From: Gonium pectorale
Lineage: Eukaryota > Chlorophyta > Chlorophyceae > Chlamydomonadales > Volvocaceae
DNA: 64,000 nucleotides
Reading direction: 5' to 3'
Assembly (NCBI GenBank): GCA_001584585.1
Contig: LSYV01000007.1
Location: forward strand, 515,386 to 579,385
Of this stretch, positions 55,878 through 64,000 are shown piece by piece. The position numbers and the translations under genes were made by a program. How positions within the stretch are numbered: position 1 is the first letter of the stretch; the number at the start of each line of letters is the position of its first letter. The notes beneath the pieces were generated by a model. The model was not told where the DNA came from and did not search any database. It saw nothing but the letters and a program-made list of their open reading frames with translations.

Positions 55878-56969
55878 AGGCCCAGAACTTCGAGCCTGAA
55901 GTATCGTAGCCCAGGAAAGTCAGAATCCCAACCCAAGGATTACACGCCCGAGAATGCCAAGCCTCGAAACGTTTAGTCCGGCGACTATGAGCTCGCGGTA
56001 TGGGAACCTAAACTCGTACCATATGCCCTGGTACGGCTAAAGCTCGCTTGAAATTAGGGCGTCTTACGACCGACAACTGGGTCGCACATCGACGTTGGTT
56101 CAATAACCAGCCGCACATACCTGCTCGGACTTACATATTGGCCAATGAATGCACCCATGTAGTTCTGCCGCGGTGCTCGACGTGCTGGCGCGGCCCGGGC
56201 GGGGCCCTGTGCCCAAAGGTTTCTTGGACATCGCGAGCGACTGGCGCGATTTGGTCGCCCACCGATAGGGCAACAGCAGTGGTTAACGCCTGTACGCCTT
56301 GGTGTTTGTGCTTGGCCTTGCAACACCTGTGGGAGCAATGGGGCCCGGCTGTACTGGCCGTTTTGAGACGCGCTTTAGCCTAACCAGCCTTCAAGCCACC
56401 ACTTTGCATTTCAGGCATTGCGCATATGAGTCCTTGTAATGTGATACTATATGGCATTGAAACGGCGACATGACCGGAGAATCCAGGAACTGGAAACGGC
56501 GCACCCACCCCGCGCAAACAATGTTATAGGACACATAGTACACAGACTATCCGTCCATATTCGTTCACGCATGCAGATATCCAGGGCTCTTGTTGCAGGT
56601 CACCTGATAGTAGGGTAGTTGCTGCTGCTCGACCCACTCGCTTTCTAGGCCAATGGCCGAACATGGGCATGGCACGCTTGGGCGCTTGGAGTGCTAGACA
56701 CTTAAAAACGCAGAAAAGCGCAGGCGAGGGGCAGGCGCCCAGCTGTGCCTCTTCTGCAGGAAGGAAGGTGAGATGAGTGGCGATCAGCTGGCAAAAGCTG
56801 AATGAATATGAGGTCATTGCGTCCCTTCGTTTGACCGGAAAATACTCCTACCTTGAGGTAGTAACCGTTTTTGGTTTGCAAGGACTTACAATATGTCTGT
56901 AACGCTGAACCGCGTTCATGACACAGAGGTTTAACACTTGGAACCGTGCAGGCGCCCAGCCCCTTCATC

Positions 56970-59900
56970 ATGGGTCTATCAGCGTCCTGCATGTCAGAGC
57001 AGCCCATCGTGGTAGAGTCAGCGGACGAAGACAACGAGGCGCTGCTCGGGAAACTTGCGGGGCAACCGCGCCTGCTAACGAGTTCTGTATCGAATGGCTC
57101 GGCCGTCGGTGACACTTGGATCCACGTCGCGTGCGAGCGGCGGCACGTTGAGGTGCGGCAATAGGAGCGATTGCAAGAGGGCAGTTGCGGCCAGGGCGTA
57201 CGTGCAACCCATTCTAGACTGCATGCCCATGCTGAGCATCCCAACCGGCTTGCGAGGCTGCTCCCTGCCCATCCCTGACGACAATCTCCCTATCGAACAC
57301 TCCCATACCTCCCTAACCTCCTCCCTCCAACTTTGCCCCCTTGATGCAGCTTGTGAGGCGGATGGTCGACTTCCTTCGCACGAGCTCCCCAGGCAGCGTA
57401 CGAGCGGCCCTGCTCCCCTACTGCCGCCGCTACTGCCTGCCAGTCCCGGCCAACGTGGAGGACGGCGTGCGGCTCGCAGTTGGGCTCACTAACTCCAAAG
57501 GTATGTGCCTGCCTTCCAAGATGGATGTGGCGGACTGGATGACTTCGCGCATCGAGGGAGGGGGCAGGCAGGGCTCGATGGGCACATCTGCGCCCACCCA
57601 ATCGGTGTTGCGCCCGCTGCCGAAATTATAGGAAATAGGTGCCGGGGGATTTGCGCATGCCAACAACCATTTTGATGGCCCTCTGGGGCCTCAGCTACCT
57701 CCCGGTGCTGCGGTCGGCGGGTCTAGCAGCAGCAGGAGCAGCCTGCTGCGTTGCGCATCCGCGCAGCTCTCTGAGTCCCTCTGCGGTGCCCCGTTGGCTC
57801 CCGCAGGCCAGACGCCGCTGATGTACGCCTGCGCCGCGGGGTGCCCGGAGCTGGTGCGCTTCCTCTTGTCGCTGGTGAGCTCCTTTCCTCACCATGGCGG
57901 AACCCGCCCCGCCCTCGAAAGGCACCACGCCCCGTTTGTGCAGTACCGCTTTGTATGCCCGTGAGACGTGAGTGATTTGGGTGTTACTGTTTCTTGGGCC
58001 ACTCGGCTGACATCACACACAAGTACTGGTTTGTCGTTTATGGCACTGTTTTAAGCATACCGTTACACATACATAATACACCAGTACCACCGTACATTCC
58101 CGTGAGGGCGTCCTCCGGCCACCGGCCGTTGTCATCATGCACAGGGCGCGGACCCATGGGTCGTGGACCGCTGCACTGGCCGTACGGCGCTGCACTACGC
58201 CGCCAGCTCGGGTTGCGCGGGCTGCGTGGCGGCGCTGTTGGAACTGCCGCCATCAATGCTGACCCGCCACGGCCACAGGTGTGCGAGTGCCAGTACAACT
58301 AGGCGATGGCAACGGGAGAAGGCGTGCCCTCACTGGCAGAACTCGACGGATCGCGTTCTTACGTAGGCCTTGCCTTGGCAACCAACCTAAACTGAACAAG
58401 CAGAATTTGCGCCTCCGCGCGCAGGTACGTCAACGCCCGCAACCTTAGCGGCTTGGCGCCGCTACACTTCGCCGTCTTCTACGAGCGCCACGACGCGCTG
58501 CGGGCGCTGCTCCGCCACGATCCCGACATTGGCGCCGCGACCACGTGCGACTCGTACGACGCTTGGGCGGACGGCGAGGCGCGCGCCACGCCGCTGCACT
58601 TCGCGGCCGCGCGCAGCAACTACACGGCCGCCCTGGAGATTCTCCGTTTTTATGTGAGGGCAGCAGCCGGGGTGGGGCTTGAGGCCCCAGGGGACGGGGC
58701 TGAGGACTCTTGTAGGGTCTGTGCGCGCAGGGGCAGACTGCTGCGATGCAAACACCCAAACACAGTCGGGCAGATGATCGCGCCTCATGATGCGGGCACC
58801 GTGCCCGTCGTGCGGGAGCGCTGCTTTGTACGGCAGGGCTTGACTGTGTGGTCCGTTCCGGCGCCGTCGGAAACGGTTCATAGGAAAGCGCTGCCAGCGC
58901 CGGCCTGGCTTGCTGTTGGTTCGATCCCAGTCAATGCCTCCGGTGTCGCCCGTCCCCATCTCATCTCTTCTCTTCCCTCTCTCATCTATGTCTCCAGGCC
59001 GCCCGCCGGCGCACTCACGCGCTGTCCGACCCCCGTAAGGCGCGCAACGCCTGCGGGCGGCGGCCCTGGCAGTTGGCGGCCGGGCACTACCCCGCGGACC
59101 GCTCGCTGGCGGTCCTCCTGCACCCGGAGCAGCCGCTGTCGGCGGCCCTGGGCGATGACGTCTCCTTCAAGGTACGATATGCAGTGTACGGCAGGCAACG
59201 AGGGGCGAGACGGGTGGTAGTGGTGGCGTACTCGGCGGGGGACGGCCGTCGTGGCTGGACCGAAGCTCAGCTGTAGCGCTGCAAGCTTTGTCTGCGTGGG
59301 AGCTCCCGCCGCGTCGCAAGCTTTCGGCATGTCGCTTCCCACTGGCCCCTAGCCTCATCTGCCCCGGCCTGCCCTCTTTTGTCATCTTTACCCCGCAGTC
59401 GTCCCGCATGGGACCCCCCTCGCTCGCGGCGCTGGCCGCTGCGGCGCTGAAGGACCGACTGCTGCAGTCCCTAGAGGCGGTGCAGGCTCGCCTAGCGCCT
59501 CCGGACGCGGCGGACGCTAACGTAAACGCCGACATGGGCGCGGGAGCAGGAGCGGTACTCGCCTCCTACCGCGGCGGCAGCAGCAGCATGCGGCGGAGCC
59601 GCAGCACCAGTTTTGTTGGCGAGGGAGAGATGCCGTCGCCGCTCCGCCTCTCCCAGAGCGCACGGCGCGGCACCGCGTTAGGCTTGGTCACACCGCAGCT
59701 GCTGAGCCCTATGCCCTGCACTGCGCTTGGCGGCACCACAGCCTCCATGAGTCCCGAACTGCCGCTCAGCCCCGCCGTGCCCAGCAGCCCCGGGCCACAT
59801 CCCTTCGGCGTCGAGGCCGTGGAGCAACAGCTGGAATTGCGGCCTTGCTCGTCGGTGGGCAGAGTGACAACGGCGGCAGGTGAGGCCGGCGTCACCACCG

Positions 59901-60667
59901 CCGTCTTCGGGCCGCCCGGGTCTCCCGACTCACCCGGGTCTCGCAGCCGCCTCGACTTTGCCCCGGAGGCATACCCCGTGAGGCCGGGTAGCAGCTGCGG
60001 CGGCTGCGCGAGCGGCTCGTGCAGCCCAATCGTTCGAGCGGGCGGCCGGCCAGGGACCGCTGCCGCTGCCGGCAGCAACGGTGCTCCCCGGGTCGGCGGG
60101 GCGCAGGTGGGTGCTGCAGCCGGCGCCGTACCGCCGGGTTCTGCTGAAAGGTCGCGGCGCGCAACGGTTGAGGGGGCCATCCCGGCTCCGGCCCAAGCCG
60201 CGGCGTTCTGCGAGGGGCCGCCGCTGGCTGGCGGGCTGCGTGCCGGGCGGCCCTCCAACCCCGCCTCGCCAGCAGCTCGCAGCACAGAGGGCCGCGGTAC
60301 CGGCGGCGTTGGCGCAGCTGCCGCTGCCAACTTGCGCAGCTGGCTCCAGAGCGTGCCAGCCGCCGCCACTCCTGTCAATGATGCAGCGCCGTCGCGAGGG
60401 CGGCTGGGCGCTGTCCCGCCAGAGGCCAGGGGGCAGGGCGCCGCTGGGGCCGGAGCAGAGCCGATGGTGGAGGAAGAGTACGAAGACGGGGAGGACAGCA
60501 CGTGTGGCGTGTGCCTCGCGCGCCGGGAAGCCGTCGCGCCTGCGGGCTGCGGCCACGGCCTGTGCGCCACGTGCGCACGGGAGCTATGCCACGGCATGAA
60601 GAACAAGCCGCTGCCGTGCCCCTTCTGTCGCCGGCCGGTGTCGGGATTCGTCAGCGTGGTCTCGTGA
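56970..60667 (+). CDS. Ankyrin-repeat RING E3 ubiquitin ligase, XB3/XBAT-like (copy 2), 7 exons, 735 aa
   Basis: Exons: 56970-57152, 57350-57500, 57807-57874, 58145-58278, 58425-58653, 58998-59171 and 59399-60667. Phases 0,1,0,2,0,0 equal those of copy 1, and four exons (151, 68, 134 and 174 bases) have identical lengths. Ankyrin units: TWIHVACERRHV, GQTPLMYACAAGCPELVRFL, RTALHYAASSGCAGCVAALL, GLAPLHFAVFYERHDALRAL and ATPLHFAAARSNYTAALEIL. After a long Ser/Gly/Pro-rich linker comes a C3HC4 RING at about 680-727 (CGVCLARREAVAPAGCGHG, CATC, CPFCRRP). The start MGLSASC fits N-myristoylation with a palmitoylatable Cys, so membrane attachment is likely for both copies. The last exon merges what copy 1 splits into two (47704-47802 and 48276-49529), so one intron was lost or gained after duplication. 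Substrates are unknown. Confidence 0.86.
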
Positions 60668-62271
60668 CGTTCGCGGGCCTCTGCCACATTTCGTTAATGG
60701 CGTAAGAGTGCAAGTGCTCGTGTGCGCCAAAGCCGCACTACCGTAGGAGTTGGATGAGGTCTGCGTCAGCACAACTACAAAGTACTGGGATGTCTGGCGA
60801 ATGAGCAAGAAGAGAGAACGTCGAAAAGGGCTCGACGGCGTGAGAATGCTTGCGAATGAGCTCGCTGGGCGGGCAATGCACTGAAAGGATGATGTTGAAG
60901 CTGTACTGACATTCGACGCGAGGGTTGTGAGTGACAAGACGCAAGCGCAGGTGGGGACATCACAAGTTCGCCGCATGCGCTCCAGGGTCCATGTCCATAC
61001 GCACTGTATGTAGCACTGGCCTTGCATCCGCGCGTGTGTGTGTGTGCGGTTGGCTGGCTCATGATGCCGTGGGAGACCCCCCCATGTTGAGCGGCTGGCG
61101 CGCGCGCTGGCCCGCCCGCAATGCATGGTGCATCCTTTTAAGTTTGGAGTAGCGTGCGTGCGAGCGTGGGACGAGCGACGAGACCATGATTCGTACATTG
61201 CATTGCCGCCTGTGTGCTTACAGCCACTAGGCTGAGTGTCGTGACTTGATGCACAACCACGTGCCCGTTTGAATGCCTGTCAGGCCAAGGCATGTTGGAA
61301 AGAGGATATGACGACCCCTTGGCGTGGTGTCTTGTCGGTCCCCTTCGGTCCGTGCAGAGCAGGCGGACAGAGCTGTGATGTGCGGGACTGTGTTACAGCA
61401 TATGCCTAGTCGCATCCCTCGCTGCATCATCTCTTCACCTGCGCTCGGATCAGGTGTCGGAATCGGTTGCCTGGCGGCCCGCAGTTGAGTCCTGGCGCTG
61501 CAGGCTGGCGTTTTGTGGACTCAGTAGCGCATAGCGGTCGCTCGCGGTGGTTGCATCACCCCTCCGCATGGGACGTCCGGGAGCGCGGGGCGTAAGCCTG
61601 TGACCAGACGGCAAGACAAGAGGATGTGGGTGCGGAAGACAGGGAAGCCTGAGCCATCATACGGGAGTCGTACAAGAGGCTCGACCGTTCGCAGCCCCAA
61701 CCCGCGGTGGGAATAGCAACTGGGCCCCCTAAGCTGCAGTCCTTTATGGTGAACTATGGCCCGGTCATGCGTCGGTCCCGCCGTTCATGCAGCGCGCGTG
61801 GTCGTTGCGCTGGCGCTGCGCCTATGGCGTCAAGTCGTCGACTGCGTTGACTGCGAAGTACTGACGGGCTCTTGGTGTCAATGTGTCGTTGCAAGGACAT
61901 TGAAAAAGTTTCCTGATTCACTACGCACGAGTTGCACGACGTCCCGATAGCGTGCTTTGCGGCCAACTCGAATGTGGATGTGTTCCTGTTGCACACAACG
62001 GGTATGCCGAGCGGTGTGTTTTGCAAGCATGGCATGGGTTGCATCGTCCTATCGCCCATCGCAGCATATACGGTACAACACGCCTGGCGACAGGGACATG
62101 TTGCCTTTGCTGTCTGCTAGCAATGGCATCATGCATAGATACGCACGCCATGGGGCATTTGAAGGCCGCAATTGACTGAGCGGCGATCTTTCGTGGTCGT
62201 TTGGACAGTTTGGTTTCAGCTGAAACGAAGTTGGGCCACACTCCGAGGCACCCCCTCGTGCCACGGTAGTA
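60668..62271. other. Intergenic region after ankyrin-RING copy 2
   Basis: No gene was assigned. The 3' untranslated region of copy 2 is at the left. A plus-strand frame around 61922-62119 (HDVPIACFAANSNVDVFLLH) looks faintly protein-like but has no start context or splice partner. Confidence 0.35.
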
Positions 62272-63470
62272 TCATGCCGTAAAGCCTGCCATTACAATAT
62301 CGTACGTTTTTTTGGCGTGGTGGCAGTGTCTTGCCTCCTCATCCACGGGCTCGCATAACTCAGTAGCGCACCTCACAAGGCACGCTGCCACACGTTCATC
62401 GCTCTTCAAGGCACCTGAGCCAGGCTTTACACATTGCCCCGACCATACTGTAAGAGCTGAACGCATCTTCATCAAGTCGACCGCCGAGTGTACAACTCAC
62501 CCCACTGAAGCAACGCTACAGCGTATTCAAACGTGCTCTCAAAGCACTTTGACAAACTAATGGCGCTCAACGCCCATCTTGAAAGGACCACAGCAGCGAA
62601 TGGCATGTACGGGACGGCCTTATTCCTTAGACGACACGTTGACACACAACGCACAGCAGTGGCCATGTACCGGTACGCTGTGAGCACAAAGACAAAGCTT
62701 TATACCATGCCGACCGTTATTATGTGCAGGGGGACGCGTACCATTATTTGGTCAAGCACCCCACGCAGGTACTTGCGTGGAAGGTAAATACGCAAATGTT
62801 TGTGAATCTAGTTGTGATGTCAGCCACCCGCCACCCGAGCGACACCATCCATTGATCCTGCGAATTGTTCAAGGCCTCATTTCCGGCCAACCGCGCCGCG
62901 GACCAACACGTCTGAAGACAGACATTTGTATAGGGAGAGACAACGGCGAGCTTTAATGCCGTATGTGTGCGGGCCTCCCAGCAGGTCAACGCCAGCAGTA
63001 CGGAAGCAGTACGGAAGCAGTACGGCGCAAACAAAATTAGATTCGACACCCCAGAAAACCAGATACGGATCAATAGCAAGGGGCGAGCTAGATTGTTAGG
63101 TCGAGCAGTACTTCGAGAGACAAGCAAACTGCCCGAATACGGCTAAGGTTTGGTACCCAGCAGCCGCAGTCCTAAGCTAAAACGCCTGTACAGCAACGTC
63201 GGTCACGTGAGACGCGGCGGTGCTTTGGGCAAGCGCCCGCAGGACACCTTTCCTCGGGCAGCCCGCTGTCTCGGCAGTATGCGGCCATATTTCAGCGCCC
63301 ACACACCCACAGCGGTAACATGTGCAAACGCGTTTGGACCAGCTTTGTCGAGCCAGGGCTTCTGGCCAATGCAAACGCTGCCAAAACGAGCGTCATTTCG
63401 GATGATAGCCGGATACGGTACACATAACGCCATATACACACAGAATGCAGTGCACAACCCGCCTCAAACC
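62272..63470 (-). CDS. Uncharacterised multi-exon gene, 5' end unresolved
   Basis: Not recognised. Minus-strand exons that join in phase through GT-AG introns: from about 63470 to 63248, 62911-62773, 62677-62501 and 62414-62272 (TGA). Peptide blocks: FGSVCIGQKPWLDKAGPNAF, VGVWALKYGRILPRQRAARG, CWSAARLAGNEALNN, WMVSLGWRVADITTRFTNIC, YRYMATAVRCVSTCRLRNKA, PFAAVVLSRWALSAISLSKC and, at the end, LKSDERVAACLVRCATELCE with HHAKKTYDIVMAGFTA. It is rich in Cys, Trp and aromatic residues and lower in GC than the neighbours. An 11-base tandem repeat (gcagtacggaa, three copies, about 62995-63025) lies in its first intron. A separate minus-strand exon at 63923 down to about 63767 starts MNVNFFRRARWVLLFPLGAA, a signal-anchor-like head, but I could not join it in phase, so it may be another gene or need a middle exon. 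Confidence 0.42.
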
Positions 63471-64000
63471 CGAAGAAAACTGCCGATAGCAGGCGCAGGT
63501 GCTTGAGGGGTGGGATACAAGCCGCCCAGACACAGGGCACGGTGTAAGGCTGGGGTGTGCCGCCCGGTGCACTCGGTCGTTGGGACAGGCACAATGATCG
63601 ACCAAGTTCATGCACCCGAGCATGTTGAACAAAGGATAAGGCACCACAGAAGGTCCCGGTCCGCATGTGGGTTGGTACAGGGGCCCCCTATCAGAACCCT
63701 CTCAACCGCCGTCTCCCTCTCCCTGCTCCGCTCTCATCGCCCTCGCCTCGTCATACCCTGCTAGCGTGTCCCAGTTGCACCAACCCACACCATAACCGAA
63801 ATTATGCGACAAAGTGTTGGGCATTCTTCGATCACTGCTGGCATTAAGAACAACGAGAGCATAAGCGGCGCCTAAGGGAAAGAGCAATACCCATCGAGCT
63901 CGCCGAAAGAAGTTGACGTTCATGACAACCGACAGCCGCACCAGCCCCCTGGCCACATGTGCACCGCACATCGGTGTACGTGGTGGGCACCGCAAGCCTA

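Larger units (their letters stand above)
53679..56969. other. Lower-GC intergenic region with repeats and gene relics
   Basis: No complete gene was recognised. It contains an inverted repeat at 54977-55019, a direct repeat of about 35 bases with atgcggctcgctatagatgg (near 55111 and 55248), dispersed repeat copy 3, a short relic resembling the hydroxyproline-rich gene at 55833-55877, and an open minus-strand frame of about 110 codons ending at 55523. The promoter of ankyrin-RING copy 2 is at the right end. Confidence 0.4.

Noticed and set aside
59566..60687. Minus-strand open frame of about 370 codons over ankyrin-RING copy 2
   Set aside because: It is the mirror image of the Ser/Gly/Ala-rich linker and RING exon, with low-complexity content and no motif.
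60584..61198. Minus-strand frame of about 200 codons rich in Thr, Ser and His
   Set aside because: It starts outside any gene and ends inside the RING exon of copy 2 on the wrong strand; there is no motif and no splice signal.
1..64000. Bacterial or phage-type systems (operons, CRISPR, toxin-antitoxin, defence islands)
   Set aside because: All well-supported genes are split by spliceosomal introns and belong to eukaryotic families; no regularly spaced direct repeats of CRISPR type occur.

Overview
The window looks like nuclear DNA of a volvocine or Chlamydomonas-like green alga. The coding parts are very GC-rich. Almost every gene is split by short GT-AG introns that rejoin in phase, and there are lower-GC intergenic stretches with repeat debris. 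Typical algal families occur: mTERF-like organellar proteins and a Ser-Pro/Pro-rich wall-type protein. No bacterial operon, ribosome-binding site, tRNA, rRNA or CRISPR array was seen. All exon coordinates were derived by hand from splice consensus, reading-frame phase and family similarity recalled from memory; no search was run.

Layout, left to right: a decayed non-LTR retrotransposon end (1-182, minus); mTERF-like gene A (2353-9214, plus, 10 exons, about 1350 aa); repeat-bearing spacer; PRA1-family membrane protein (12868-11672, minus, 6 exons, 197 aa); an uncharacterised minus-strand gene (about 16827-15196); mTERF-like gene B (18687-23175, plus, 7 exons, 507 aa); a CCCH zinc finger plus RING-IBR-RING ubiquitin ligase (about 24254-31124, plus, 13 exons); a short mTERF-like gene C (32475-33837) that matches only the first three exons of gene B; an aldo-keto reductase of the Kv-channel beta-subunit type (39345-35052, minus, 10 exons, 324 aa); a DUF4202 protein (39563-42805, plus, 5 exons, 308 aa) arranged head to head with it; a possible ubiquitin-like-fold gene (43860-44553); ankyrin-RING ligase copy 1 (44829-49529, 8 exons, 769 aa); a secreted hydroxyproline-rich protein with an apparent one-base frameshift (52238-53678); ankyrin-RING ligase copy 2 (56970-60667, 7 exons, 735 aa); and an uncharacterised minus-strand gene near the right end (about 63470-62272).

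Two themes stand out. First, local gene duplication: three mTERF-like genes within 32 kb, one a truncated copy, and two XB3-like ankyrin-RING ligases with the same intron positions and phases. Second, ubiquitin signalling: one RBR ligase, two RING ligases and a possible ubiquitin-like domain lie in one window. A dispersed repeat present in three copies carries the same short peptide in the same frame each time and is the best candidate here for an undescribed element.
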